Positions 51,781 to 62,711 of a DNA stretch of 64,000 nucleotides are shown in pieces (position 1 is the first letter of the stretch; every line of letters begins with the position of its first letter). Source of the DNA: Catellatospora sp. KI3 (GTDB lineage Bacteria > Actinomycetota > Actinomycetes > Mycobacteriales > Micromonosporaceae). The position numbers and the translations under genes are program-made. The notes beneath the pieces are model-generated. The model had not been told where the DNA came from. It saw nothing but the letters and a program-made list of their open reading frames with translations, and ran no database searches. Where the stretch lies: contig NZ_JASAMB010000021.1 in the NCBI RefSeq assembly GCF_029948125.1, positions 92,223-156,222 of the forward strand. The letters run 5' to 3'.

Positions 51781-53769
51781 ATGAATACTCAGGTCGCCGA
51801 TCAGCTGCTCGGCACACTCGTCGACGGGCGCTACCGCATTCGCGGTCGCGTGGCCCGTGGTGGCATGGCGACGGTGTACATGGCCGTGGACGAGCGGCTG
51901 GAACGCACCGTCGCCCTGAAGATCATTCACCCGGCCCAGGTCCGCGACGCGGCCGGGCAGTCTTTCAGCCTCGACCGGTTCACCGACGAGGCCAAGACCA
52001 TCGCGCGGCTCACCCACCCGAACGTGGTCGCCGTCTACGACCAGGGCACCCACAACGGCCTGCCCTACCTGGTGATGGAGTACGTCCGGGGCCGCACCCT
52101 GCGCGACATCCTCGCCGAGCGCCGCCGGCTCAGCCCGGTGGAGGCGCTCGCGGTGCTGGAGCAGGTGCTGTCGGCGCTGGGCGCCGCGCACCGCGCGGGC
52201 CTGGTGCACCGCGACGTCAAGCCGGAGAACGTGCTCATCGCCGAGGCGCCCAGCGGCGGCACCCACAACCTGATCGACGCGGTCGCGAAGGTGGCCGACT
52301 TCGGCCTGGCCCGCGCCGTCGAGGCCAGCGCCGCCGACGACCCCGCCAGCGGCCAGCTCATGGCCACCGTCGCCTACGTGGCGCCGGAGCTGGTCCGCGA
52401 CGGCTACGCCGACCCGCGCAGCGACGTGTACAGCGCCGGCATCGTGCTGTTCGAGATGCTCACCGGCCGCGTGCCGTACGACGGCGAGCGCCCGGTCGAC
52501 GTGGCCTGGCAGCACGTCGACCGCGACGTGCCGCCGCCCTCACGCTTCGTGCCCGGCCTGCCGCCGGTGCTGGACGAGCTGGTCGCCTCGGCGACGCGCC
52601 GCCAGGCCTCGGCCCGGCCCACCGACGCCGGAGCGCTGCTGAGCTCGGCGCAGGGCGCCCGGGAGGCCGTGGTCTCCGGGGCCGCCACGCAGCGCCTGCG
52701 CCCGGTGATGGAGCAGGCCACGGTCGTGGTCAGCCACGTCACCCCCGCCGAGCGCCCGGCCTGGGCGAAACTGCCCTCCCCGCAGCAGCAGGCGCCCCGG
52801 ACGCGGCGGCGCGCGCAGGCGGAGCCGGAGAGCCCGCTCGACCGGATCAAGAACACGTACCAGCAGCTCATGCGCAACCCGCGCGGCCGCATGGCGCTGA
52901 TCGCCAGCGGCGTCGCGGTGGCGCTGCTGGTGCTGCTCGGCGGCTGGTGGCTCGGCTTCGGCCGCTACGAGGTGACCCCGCAGCTGGTCAACATGAACCG
53001 CACCCAGGCCGAGGCGAAGCTGGCCGAGGCGGGGCTCAAGGTCAAGATCGGCCAGCCGATCTACAGCGAGACCGTCGAGAAGGACGTCGTGCTCGTCCAG
53101 GACCCGCCCGCAGGCGACCGGGTGATCCGCGGCGGCACCATCACGCTGCAGCTGTCGGCGGGCCCCGAGCGCTACATGGTCCCGGACGTGTCGGGCAAGA
53201 CCTTCGACATGGCCTCGGTCGACCTCAAGGCCGACCCGCTGAAGCTGGTGGTCAAGCGCGGTGCGGACAAGTACGACGACCTGATCCCGAAGGGCGTCGT
53301 CCTGTACACCGAGCCGAAGGCGGGCGATGAGGTCAAGGCGGGTGCCGAGATCACGGTCGTCGTCAGCAAGGGCCGCGCCCCGCTGACCGTGCCCTACGTC
53401 GTCGGGAAGAACCTGTCCGAGGCCAAGGAGATCCTCGAGGGTATGGGCCTGCGCGTCGAGGTGGAGCAGGTCGACTCGGACAAGCCCTACGACGAGGTGC
53501 TGGAGCAGAACCCGCCCAACGGGGCCGGGGTCGAGCGCGACACCGTGATCAAGCTAAAGACCAGCAACAACCCGACGGGCACCCCGATGCCGGCGGTGCT
53601 GAACATGAGCTGCCGGGACGCCGAGAACCAGCTGCGCGGCATGCAGCTCGACGTCGAGGTGGCCGGCAACGACATGGAGAAGTGGTTCGGCCACGTGGAG
53701 CGGCAGAACCCGGAGCCCGGCATCCCGGTGCAGCCGCAGCAGCACGTCCGGATCAGGTGCAAGGTCTGA
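51781..53769 (+). CDS. Ser/Thr protein kinase with four PASTA domains (PknB/PknL type)
   Basis: A 662-aa Hanks-type kinase. The Gly-rich loop is ARGGMATVYMA, the catalytic Lys K47, HRDVKPEN with D145, and DFG at D173. After a juxtamembrane linker and one membrane segment (about 371-393) come four PASTA domains, ending in RIRCKV. PknL of M. tuberculosis, next to Rv2175c, is the positional match, though mycobacterial PknL lacks such PASTA repeats as far as I recall. TAGACT is 8 nt upstream of the ATG, so leaderless start is likely. The stop overlaps the nfo start by 1 nt. Confidence 0.93.
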   Translation: MNTQVADQLLGTLVDGRYRIRGRVARGGMATVYMAVDERLERTVALKIIHPAQVRDAAGQSFSLDRFTDEAKTIARLTHPNVVAVYDQGTHNGLPYLVMEYVRGRTLRDILAERRRLSPVEALAVLEQVLSALGAAHRAGLVHRDVKPENVLIAEAPSGGTHNLIDAVAKVADFGLARAVEASAADDPASGQLMATVAYVAPELVRDGYADPRSDVYSAGIVLFEMLTGRVPYDGERPVDVAWQHVDRDVPPPSRFVPGLPPVLDELVASATRRQASARPTDAGALLSSAQGAREAVVSGAATQRLRPVMEQATVVVSHVTPAERPAWAKLPSPQQQAPRTRRRAQAEPESPLDRIKNTYQQLMRNPRGRMALIASGVAVALLVLLGGWWLGFGRYEVTPQLVNMNRTQAEAKLAEAGLKVKIGQPIYSETVEKDVVLVQDPPAGDRVIRGGTITLQLSAGPERYMVPDVSGKTFDMASVDLKADPLKLVVKRGADKYDDLIPKGVVLYTEPKAGDEVKAGAEITVVVSKGRAPLTVPYVVGKNLSEAKEILEGMGLRVEVEQVDSDKPYDEVLEQNPPNGAGVERDTVIKLKTSNNPTGTPMPAVLNMSCRDAENQLRGMQLDVEVAGNDMEKWFGHVERQNPEPGIPVQPQQHVRIRCKV

Positions 53770-54614
53770 TGACACACGGTATCGGCGGCCACGCCCCCGT
53801 CGCCGGCGGGCTGGCCAAGGCGGCGCTGGCGTACGTCGACACGGTGTCGGCCGGGGCGGTCCAGGTCTACGTGGGCAATCCGCGGGGCTGGGCCCGCCCG
53901 GCCGGCAACCCGGCCCAGGACGAGGCGTTCACCGCGGGCTGCCACCAGCGGGCGATCCCGGCGTACGTGCACGCCTCGCTGCTGGTCAACATCGGCTCCC
54001 CCACCGAGGCCACGGTCGATCAGTCGCGCGAGACGCTGGCCCACGCCCTGGTGCGCGCGGCGGGCATCGGCGCGGCCGGAGTGGTCTTCCACGCCGGTTC
54101 GGCCGTGGACGGCGAGCACGCCCCGCAGGCGTTCCGGCAGGTGCGCGAGGTGCTGCTGCCGCTGCTGGACGCGCTGCCCGACGACGGCCCGAAGCTGCTG
54201 GTCGAGCCCAGTGCGGGCGGCGGCCGGTCGCTGGCGGCCCGGGTCGAGGACCTGGGGCCCTACTTCGAGGCGGTCGACTTCCACCCCCGGCTGGCGGTCT
54301 GCTTCGACACCTGCCACGCCTGGGCGGCCGGACACGACCTGGCCAAGCCGGGCGGCATGACGCAGACGCTGGACGAGCTGGTCGCGGTGTGCGGCGCGGG
54401 CCGCCTGGCGCTGGTGCACGCCAACGACTCGCGCGACACCTGCGGCTCGCTGCGCGACCGGCACGAGAGCATCGGCAAGGGCACCATCGGCGCGGCGGCG
54501 TTCGGGGAGATGATGCGGCACCCGGCGCTGGCGGGCGTACCGGTGATCGTCGAGACCCCCGGTGAGCTGCACGCCACTGACATTTCCCTGCTCAGGGGCT
54601 TGCGCAGCGAATAA
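53769..54614 (+). CDS. nfo: Endonuclease IV (AP endonuclease)
   Basis: A 281-aa TIM-barrel DNA-repair nuclease with trinuclear Zn site. Visible family features are VFHAGSAVDGEH, LLVEPSAGGGRS (metal Glu), VCFDTCHAWAAG and HANDSRDTCGS, then RHESIGKGTIG. The start is ATG at 53769 in a TGATG overlap with the kinase stop, so both are made from one mRNA. Confidence 0.92.
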   Translation: MTHGIGGHAPVAGGLAKAALAYVDTVSAGAVQVYVGNPRGWARPAGNPAQDEAFTAGCHQRAIPAYVHASLLVNIGSPTEATVDQSRETLAHALVRAAGIGAAGVVFHAGSAVDGEHAPQAFRQVREVLLPLLDALPDDGPKLLVEPSAGGGRSLAARVEDLGPYFEAVDFHPRLAVCFDTCHAWAAGHDLAKPGGMTQTLDELVAVCGAGRLALVHANDSRDTCGSLRDRHESIGKGTIGAAAFGEMMRHPALAGVPVIVETPGELHATDISLLRGLRSE

Positions 54615-54617
54615 CCC

Positions 54618-54651
54618 TTAGGGCACCCTTACTGAGGCAAGGCTTGCTTGA
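54618..54651 (+). promoter_or_regulatory. Putative IdeR/DtxR iron boxes upstream of bfd-bfr
   Basis: TTAGGGCACCCTTACTGAG and TGAGGCAAGGCTTGCTTGA resemble the TTAGGTTAGGCTAACCTAA consensus at 11 and 12 of 19 positions. Tandem iron boxes upstream of ferritin genes are known in mycobacteria. The match is only moderate. Confidence 0.45.
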
Positions 54652-54687
54652 ACAGAGCGGCCCACTCCTCGGCCGAAGGGTACGTCC

Positions 54688-54876
54688 GTGTTCGTGTGCA
54701 TCTGTGAGCGGGTGCGTGAGTGCGAGATCCGTTCCGTGATCCGCGCCGGCAACCGCTGCGAGGACAGCGTCGGCACCGCCTGCGGCGCGGGCACCGGCTG
54801 CGGTACCTGCCTCGACCGCATCTATGACCTGATCGAGGAAGAGGGCGCCGACACGCTCGCGGTCAGCGCGGCATAA
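54688..54876 (+). CDS. bfd: Bacterioferritin-associated ferredoxin (Bfd)
   Basis: A 62-aa [2Fe-2S] protein starting FVCICERVRECEIRSVI, with CIC and later ACGAGTGCGTCLDRI Cys motifs. Bfd passes electrons to bacterioferritin to release iron. It is directly upstream of bfr. GTG at 54688 has GAAGGG upstream. Confidence 0.9.
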   Translation: MFVCICERVRECEIRSVIRAGNRCEDSVGTACGAGTGCGTCLDRIYDLIEEEGADTLAVSAA

Positions 54877-54933
54877 CAGACTTTCTGGCGTAGATTCCCC
54901 CTATACGGAAAATTCGTGGGGGGTTTCTTTTTC

Positions 54934-55413
54934 ATGCAAGGCGACGCCCGGGTCATCGAGTTCCTCAACGAGCAGCTGACCGCTGAGCTCACGGCCATCA
55001 ACCAGTACTTCCTGCACGCCAAGATGCAGGAGAACTGGGGCTACACGAAGCTGGCGAAGTACACCCGGCACGAGTCGATCGACGAGATGCGCCACGCCGA
55101 GGTGCTCACCGACCGCATCCTGTTCCTCGAAGGCCTGCCGAACTACCAGAAGCTCTTCGCGCTGCGCATCGGCGAGACCGTCAAGGAGCAGTTCGAGTGC
55201 GACATGAAGGTCGAGGTCGAGGCGGTCGAGCGGCTGCGCGGCGGGATCGACTACATGCGCTCGGTCGGTGACGTGACCTCGGCGAAGATCTTCGAGGAGA
55301 TCCTGCGGGACGAGGAGTCGCACGTCGACTACCTGGAGACCCAGCTCGGCCTGATCGCCAGCCTCGGCGAAGCCCTCTACCTCCAGAACGTCACCGAACA
55401 CCCCGAAGCCTGA
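54934..55413 (+). CDS. bfr: Bacterioferritin
   Basis: A 159-aa iron-storage subunit. Heme ligand M52 and ferroxidase residues E18, E51 and H54 are in the conserved pattern ESIDEMRHAEVLTDR. The ATG at 54934 follows a GGGGGG run. Co-located with bfd and putative iron boxes, so expression is probably iron-dependent. Confidence 0.96.
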   Translation: MQGDARVIEFLNEQLTAELTAINQYFLHAKMQENWGYTKLAKYTRHESIDEMRHAEVLTDRILFLEGLPNYQKLFALRIGETVKEQFECDMKVEVEAVERLRGGIDYMRSVGDVTSAKIFEEILRDEESHVDYLETQLGLIASLGEALYLQNVTEHPEA

Positions 55414-55440
55414 CCCACCCCGGCCCTCCCCCGCCTTAGC

Positions 55441-55505
55441 ATTGACGCTGGCCTATCCAGAGGACGATTCTCCGAAATCCGTCTTCTAGATAGGCCAGCG
55501 TCAAT
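55441..55505. repeat. Palindromic repeat family A, copy 4
   Basis: 65 bp with arms ATTGACGCTGGCCTATCCAG and CTAGATAGGCCAGCGTCAAT. It lies between the convergent bfr and threonine aldolase genes. Confidence 0.9.
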
Positions 55506-55526
55506 TTAAAGACCGGGCGGGCCGGG

Positions 55527-56558
55527 TCAGGCGGACAGGATGCCCGTGAGCACCTCGGTCGCGTGATCCACGGCCGCGTCGTCGGCGTCCAGGTGCGTGA
55601 TCAGGCGACCGGTACGCGGCCCCAGCACGCTCATCAGCACCCCGCGCTCCCGGGCCGCAGCCGCCAGCGCGGGCGCGTCCACCGCCGACTTCGCCAGATC
55701 GAGCACCACCAGGTTCGTGTGCACCCGCTCCGGGTCCACCACCCCGTACGGCGCCAGCGCCAGCGCCAGCCGCTGCGCCCGCCGGTGGTCGTCGGCCAGC
55801 CGCTCGACGTGGTTGTCCAGCGCGTACAGCCCCGCCGCGGCGAGGATGCCGGCCTGCCGCATACCCCCGCCCATCCGCTTGCGGATCCAGCGCGCCCGCG
55901 CGATCTTCTCGGCGCTGCCCACCACCAGCGAGCCGACCGGCGCGCCCAGCCCCTTGGACAGGCACACCGACATCGTGTCGAACAGGGCGCCGTACTCGGC
56001 GAACGGGACGCCGGTGGCCACGTGGGCGTGCCAGATGCGGGCGCCGTCGCAGTGCAGCGCGATCCCGGCCGCGTCGGCGGCGGCACGCAGCCCGCGCAGG
56101 GTGTCCAGCCCGATGACGAAGCCGCCGCCCAGGTTGTGGGTCTGCTCGACCGCGATGGCCCGGGTCGGCACGGCCCAGTAGCCGTCGGGGCGGATCATGG
56201 ACGCGACCAGGTCCACGTCGATCTCGCCGCCCGCGAACGGCCAGGTGCGGCTGGAGATGCCGCCGATGGCGGCGGCCGCGGCGAACTCGTACGTCACCAC
56301 GTGCGCGTTGGCATCGCACAGCAGCTCCTGCGCGGGCGGCACGACCAGCTGCAGCGCGATCTGGTTGGCCATCGACCCGGACGGGGCGAACAGCGCCGCC
56401 TCGTGCCCGAACATGGCCGCCACCCGCTGCTCCAGCGCGACGACGGTCGGGTCCTCGCTGTACACGTCGTCGCCGACCTCCGCGCCGGCCATCGCGGCGC
56501 GCATGGCGGCGGTGGGCTTGGTCACGGTGTCACTGCGGAGGTCAACCAGCTGCGTCAT
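55527..56558 (-). CDS. ltaE: L-threonine aldolase (low-specificity)
   Basis: A 343-aa PLP enzyme splitting threonine into glycine and acetaldehyde. Features are [17 protein letters not shown] at the N-terminus, [16 protein letters not shown] and the Schiff-base lysine K202 in [11 protein letters not shown]. The ATG has AGGA upstream. Length and motifs fit GLY1/LtaE. Confidence 0.93.
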   Translation of the reverse strand: MTQLVDLRSDTVTKPTAAMRAAMAGAEVGDDVYSEDPTVVALEQRVAAMFGHEAALFAPSGSMANQIALQLVVPPAQELLCDANAHVVTYEFAAAAAIGGISSRTWPFAGGEIDVDLVASMIRPDGYWAVPTRAIAVEQTHNLGGGFVIGLDTLRGLRAAADAAGIALHCDGARIWHAHVATGVPFAEYGALFDTMSVCLSKGLGAPVGSLVVGSAEKIARARWIRKRMGGGMRQAGILAAAGLYALDNHVERLADDHRRAQRLALALAPYGVVDPERVHTNLVVLDLAKSAVDAPALAAAARERGVLMSVLGPRTGRLITHLDADDAAVDHATEVLTGILSA

Positions 56559-56616
56559 CCCTCGTTCCTACCGCATCGCCCCGGCCGCCCGGCGCCCCAC
56601 CCCGACCATCGACCAA

Positions 56617-56678
56617 GATCCGAAATCGTGGACGCCAGATGTCGCTCTGGCAGCACCGGGCGTCCACGATCTCGGATC
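56617..56678. repeat. Palindromic repeat family B, copy 4
   Basis: 62 bp with arms GATCCGAAATCGTGGACGCC and GGCGTCCACGATCTCGGATC and a TGTCGCTCTGGCAGCA centre, between divergent genes. One arm keeps A where the other has C, a G-T-type wobble pair in RNA. Confidence 0.9.
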
Positions 56679-56720
56679 ACGGGACAGCAGACCCAGCAGC
56701 CGACCACTACGCTCCGCGCC

Positions 56721-58801
<2,081 letters not shown>

Positions 58802-58896
58802 TCATCCCAAAAGGTGGCTGGCCGAGGTGAACCACCAGTCCTGCTACGGGATGCGATTCCCGCTGCCGTCCCGCAACCTGGGATCGTTGATCAGGT

Positions 58897-59370
58897 ATGA
58901 CCGTACTGCCGCGCCTGGCCGACTTCCGCCCGCACCGCACCGTGCCCGACATCGACCTCGAGGGGCACGTGGTACCCGGGCTGACCGGGGAGTTCTTCCG
59001 CCGGCCCGACGGCGACCGGATCGCCACCGTCGGCGTCTACCGCTACCGGGGCGCGGAGCTGTTCATGGCGTGGGGCTTCGTCGGAGAGCAGCACTGCCGC
59101 TGGACCGCCTACCGCGACGACGCGGGCTGGACCGCCCCGCACGAGGGCTGCCCCCGCGTACGCCGCGAGGCCGGGGTGCTGGCGGTGGACACCGGCCGCG
59201 ACCGGATCATCCTGCCCGTGCAGGCCACTGTGGCCGAGCACGCGGACACCCGGCCCGGACCGGCCGGGACGGGTGCCTGCGCGGTGGTGCCGCCGGCCGT
59301 CCGCGACGAGTCGCACACGGCCGACAGCGGCTCTCTGTGCGCCACCGGGCCCGGCCGGCAGCGGGGGTGA
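58897..59370 (+). CDS. Hypothetical protein
   Basis: A 157-aa acidic soluble protein (TVLPRLADFRPHRTVPDIDL, then RIATVGVYRYRGAELFMAWG and EQHCRWTAYRDDAGWTAP). The strong GC bias at third positions and plausible start after TATG support it. No membrane segment or motif is evident, and I recognise no family. Confidence 0.6.
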   Translation: MTVLPRLADFRPHRTVPDIDLEGHVVPGLTGEFFRRPDGDRIATVGVYRYRGAELFMAWGFVGEQHCRWTAYRDDAGWTAPHEGCPRVRREAGVLAVDTGRDRIILPVQATVAEHADTRPGPAGTGACAVVPPAVRDESHTADSGSLCATGPGRQRG

Positions 59371-59376
59371 CCGGAG

Positions 59377-59745
59377 TCAGCCGACCACTTCGGCCGGCAC
59401 CGCGGCGCGCGCCTCCCGGCGTACGTACACGATGGACGCGGCGGTGATGCCGAGGCTGGCGATCAGAGCCGCCGTGTGCAGCACCGGGTTGGGGATCGGC
59501 ACGAACGCCAGCACCCCGGCCGGGATCTGCACCAGACCGATCAGCACCAGCAGCATCGGCGTGCGGCGGCCCCGGGACCAGGTGAAGGCCGTCCACACCG
59601 GCGCCGTCACGACGGCGAGGGTGAGCACGTCGAGCAGCGCGTGCAGGTAGGGATTGCGCACCCGGTCGTGCGCGTACGCGTACGCCGGGGCCGAGATCAT
59701 GATCGTGGCGAGGGTGGTCCCGAGGATGGTCAGGGCACGTCGCAT
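59377..59745 (-). CDS. Small four-segment membrane protein
   Basis: A 122-aa protein with a signal-like N-terminal segment (ALTILGTTLATIMISAPAYA) and three more hydrophobic segments. AGGAGG lies 5 nt before the ATG, one of the best SDs in the window. It is convergent with the gene at 58897. Function unknown. Confidence 0.8.
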   Translation of the reverse strand: MRRALTILGTTLATIMISAPAYAYAHDRVRNPYLHALLDVLTLAVVTAPVWTAFTWSRGRRTPMLLVLIGLVQIPAGVLAFVPIPNPVLHTAALIASLGITAASIVYVRREARAAVPAEVVG

Positions 59746-59904
59746 GGCCGCCTCCTAGCAGCTCGGCGGAGTGGGGTTGGAAGAATCCCCTGGTCCGAGC
59801 CTAAGTCGGGGGTGGACCGAGCCGGAACCCCCGCAGGCGTGAATGAGGTGCGTGACCTGCGGCAGCGCGATGAAACTCGCACACCCGCGGGGGTATGACC
59901 ACCG

Positions 59905-60711
59905 TCAGGCGGCCTGGTCGGCGATCTCGCGGGCCCGGTCCCGGGCAGCCTCCAGCGCGGCCAGCAGCGCCGCGCGTACCGCGTGGTTCTCCAGCTCGCG
60001 GATGGCCGAGATGGTGGTGCCCGCGGGCGAGGTGACCGCCTCGCGCAGCTTCACCGGGTGCTCGCCGGAGTCGCGCAGCATGATGGCCGAGCCAATCGCC
60101 GTCTGCACGATGAGGTCGTGCGCCACCTGGCGCGGCAGGCCGAGCAGGATGCCAGCGTCGGTCATCGCCTCGACGAGGTAGTAGAAGTACGCCGGACCCG
60201 AGCCGGACAGCGCGGTGACCGCGTCCTGCTGGCTCTCCGGCACCCGGATGGTCCGGCCCAGCGGCGTGAACAGCTCCTCGACCACGGCCAGGTGCTCGGC
60301 GACGGCGTGCGGCCCGGCCGAGATGGCCGTCATCGCCTCGTCCACCAGCGCCGGGGTGTTGGTCATGACCCGCACGATCGGCACCGCGTCGTTGAGCCAC
60401 TTGGTGAAGAAGGCGGTGGGCAGGCCCGCGCACAGCGACACCACCAGCTTGCCCGCCGGGATCTGCGGTCCGAGCTCGGCCATCAGCACGCCGGCGTCCT
60501 GCGGCTTGACCGCGATGGCGACCACGTCGGCGGCCTCGACCGCCGCCGCGTTGTCCAGCACCCGGATCCCGTACCGCGTGCGCAGCTGCTCGGCCCGCTC
60601 CGGCCGCCGCGCCGTCGCGATCAGCCGGTCCACCGGCCACCCGGCCTTCACCAGCCCGGAGAGCAGCACCTCGCCGATCTTCCCAGCCCCGACAACCGCA
60701 ACCGTCCGCAC
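59905..60711 (-). CDS. proC: Pyrroline-5-carboxylate reductase
   Basis: A 268-aa enzyme for the last step of proline synthesis. The Rossmann motif is VVGAGKIGEVLLSGL, followed by VAIAVKPQD and the C-terminal signature VTALSGSGPAYFYYLVEAMTD-like region and EAVTSPAGTTISAI. The start at 60711 has GGGAGG 7 nt upstream; an earlier GTG at 60717 is close but too near the SD. Confidence 0.95.
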   Translation of the reverse strand: MRTVAVVGAGKIGEVLLSGLVKAGWPVDRLIATARRPERAEQLRTRYGIRVLDNAAAVEAADVVAIAVKPQDAGVLMAELGPQIPAGKLVVSLCAGLPTAFFTKWLNDAVPIVRVMTNTPALVDEAMTAISAGPHAVAEHLAVVEELFTPLGRTIRVPESQQDAVTALSGSGPAYFYYLVEAMTDAGILLGLPRQVAHDLIVQTAIGSAIMLRDSGEHPVKLREAVTSPAGTTISAIRELENHAVRAALLAALEAARDRAREIADQAA

Positions 60712-60752
60712 TGCCACGCCTCCCGCGCTCCTGCGCTCTCCCGCGCCCAAAA

Positions 60753-60815
60753 TGTTGATCATGAAGTTATGGGGGTCGACACACCGTCGAACACGTCCAT
60801 AAGTTCATGATCAAC
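60753..60815. repeat. Long inverted repeat D
   Basis: GTTGATCATGAAGTTATGG and CCATAAGTTCATGATCAAC pair at 18 of 19 positions around a 25-nt centre with two GTCGA(A)CAC-like units. Its AT-rich arms stand out. One copy in this window; the style matches families A to C. Confidence 0.85.
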
Positions 60816-60827
60816 GGGAAGAGCGGG

Positions 60828-60863
60828 GCCCACGGCCCGCACGCGGTGGTGCGGGCCGTGGGC
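60828..60863 (-). terminator. Terminator after pfkA
   Basis: GCCCACGGCCCGCAC and GTGCGGGCCGTGGGC form a perfect 15-bp stem with a 6-nt loop, starting 9 nt beyond the pfkA stop. Confidence 0.85.
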
Positions 60864-60872
60864 GGCGGCGGG

Positions 60873-61898
60873 TCAGCCGAAGAAGGCCTCGGCCTCGCTG
60901 TAGCGGTGCAGCGGGACGGTCTTCAGCTCGCGGGTGGCCTCGGCCAGCGGGACGCGGACGATGTCCGTGCTGCGCAGCGCGACCATCTTGCCGAAGTCGC
61001 CCTCGTGCACGGCGTCGATCGCGTGCAGCCCGAAGCGGGTGGCCAGCACCCGGTCGAAGGCGGTCGGCGTGCCACCGCGCTGGGTGTGGCCCAGCACGAC
61101 CGCGCGCGCCTCCTTGCCGGTGCGCTTCTCCAGCTGGTCGGCCAGCCAGTTGCCGATGCCGCCGAGGCGGACGTGGCCGAACGCGTCGAGCTCGCCGTTC
61201 AGGGTGATCATGTCACCGTCGGTGGGCATGGCGCCCTCCGAGATCACGATGATCGGCGAGTAGTTGGTCTTGAAGCGGGTCTCGACGTGCTCGACGACCT
61301 TCTCCAGGTCGAACTTCTGCTCGGGCAGCAGGATCACGTTCGCGCCGCCGGCCAGGCCCGCGTGCAGCGCGATCCAGCCCGCGTGGCGGCCCATGACCTC
61401 GACGACCACGGTGCGGTGGTGCGACTCGGCGGTGGTGTGCAGCCGGTCGATGGCCTCCATCGCGATGTTGACCGCGGTGTCGAAGCCGAAGGTGAAGTCG
61501 GTGGCGCCCAGGTCGTTGTCGATCGTCTTCGGCACGCCGACGACGTTCACGCCCAGGTCGGTCAGCTTGGTGGCCACGCCGAGGGTGTCCTCGCCGCCGA
61601 TGGCGACCAGGGCGTCCACGCCCAGGTTGGCGAGGTTGTCCTTGATCCGCTCGACGCCGCCCTCGATCTTGAACGGGTTGGTCCGGGACGAGCCCAGGAT
61701 CGTGCCGCCACGGGGCAGGATGCCGCGCACCTCCGGGATGCCCAGCGGGCGGGTGATGCCCTCCAGCGGGCCCTTCCAGCCGTCGCGGAACCCGACGAAC
61801 TCGTGCCCGTAGGTGCCCACGCCCTTGCGGACCACGGCGCGGATGACCGCGTTGAGACCGGGGCAGTCGCCGCCGCCGGTGAGTACGCCGATACGCAT
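60873..61898 (-). CDS. pfkA: 6-phosphofructokinase, predicted pyrophosphate-dependent
   Basis: A 341-aa PFK of the group III type. The two residues that separate cofactor use are D104 (GGEDT) and K124 (PKTIDND). In characterised enzymes this pair goes with pyrophosphate, whereas ATP enzymes have Gly at 104. So the product probably uses PPi, as in Amycolatopsis methanolica. GGGAGGA precedes the ATG. The upstream 262-nt gap to the exonuclease gene contains no ORF I trust. Confidence 0.92.
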   Translation of the reverse strand: MRIGVLTGGGDCPGLNAVIRAVVRKGVGTYGHEFVGFRDGWKGPLEGITRPLGIPEVRGILPRGGTILGSSRTNPFKIEGGVERIKDNLANLGVDALVAIGGEDTLGVATKLTDLGVNVVGVPKTIDNDLGATDFTFGFDTAVNIAMEAIDRLHTTAESHHRTVVVEVMGRHAGWIALHAGLAGGANVILLPEQKFDLEKVVEHVETRFKTNYSPIIVISEGAMPTDGDMITLNGELDAFGHVRLGGIGNWLADQLEKRTGKEARAVVLGHTQRGGTPTAFDRVLATRFGLHAIDAVHEGDFGKMVALRSTDIVRVPLAEATRELKTVPLHRYSEAEAFFG

Positions 61899-62160
61899 TG
61901 TTCTCGTCCTCCCGAATACGGGTAGTCACATTGCCTAGCCCCGGGATGACGAGTGAACACGGCTACGCTGCCGGCCGGGGCGGGCCGCAAATGGGCACTG
62001 TACTGCGACCACCCGGATAGGGCCAGCACGCCCCGCCCACGTCCGAATGTCGGTCGGATGTCGGGGCGGCGAATTCCGCACCAGGAGGGCGCAACAGCCT
62101 CGCAATGACGAGGTTACTCGCCGTTGACAGGCCATGGCGGCGCGGCTCACCGCGCCCCGG

Positions 62161-62664
62161 TCACCGCTTGCGGGCCGTCATCGCCTGCCAGCGGGCCAGG
62201 TTGTGCCGCGCGTCGACCAGCGCGTCATGGCGCGCCGTGGCCGCCTCGGGCAGACCCGGCCGGCCCGTCTCGTCCCACAGCTGCCGCAGCTCCTTGGTGA
62301 AGCGCGGGATCACCCGCGGCAGCGCCACCATCGGGCCCCACAGCTGCGCCAGGCAGACATGGTCGTACGCGCCGTACCAGGCCCACAGCTCCAGGGTCTC
62401 GTTCGGGCGGCCCTTGACCGGCTCGCTCAGGAAGTCCAGCAGGTCGGTACGGATGCGCTCGCGCGAGCGCCACGCCTTGTCCGCCGGGGACGGCAGCAGG
62501 TTGAGCACGTTGTCGCGCACCCACGGGATCGCCCTGCCGGGGTCGAACTCGGTCGAGACCGCGTAGAACTCCCGGCCGTACTCGTCGACCACGCCGATCG
62601 AGACCAGGTCGATCGTGGTCCCGTCCTCGATGAACTCGCAGTCGTAGAAGTAGCGATACGCCAT
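62161..62664 (-). CDS. 3'-5' exoribonuclease (Rv2179c-like)
   Basis: A 167-aa DEDD-type exonuclease. The first acidic pair is D8 and E10 in RYFYDCEFIEDG, and the final HD motif is RHDALVDARHNLARW. This is close to Rv2179c, shown to be a 3' exoribonuclease. The ATG is at 62664. It lies divergent from the DUF1028 gene, 47 nt away. Confidence 0.9.
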   Translation of the reverse strand: MAYRYFYDCEFIEDGTTIDLVSIGVVDEYGREFYAVSTEFDPGRAIPWVRDNVLNLLPSPADKAWRSRERIRTDLLDFLSEPVKGRPNETLELWAWYGAYDHVCLAQLWGPMVALPRVIPRFTKELRQLWDETGRPGLPEAATARHDALVDARHNLARWQAMTARKR

Positions 62665-62711
62665 GTGAACCGGTCTTCCTTCCGCCGCGACGCCGCGCCT
62701 ACCCTGACGCG

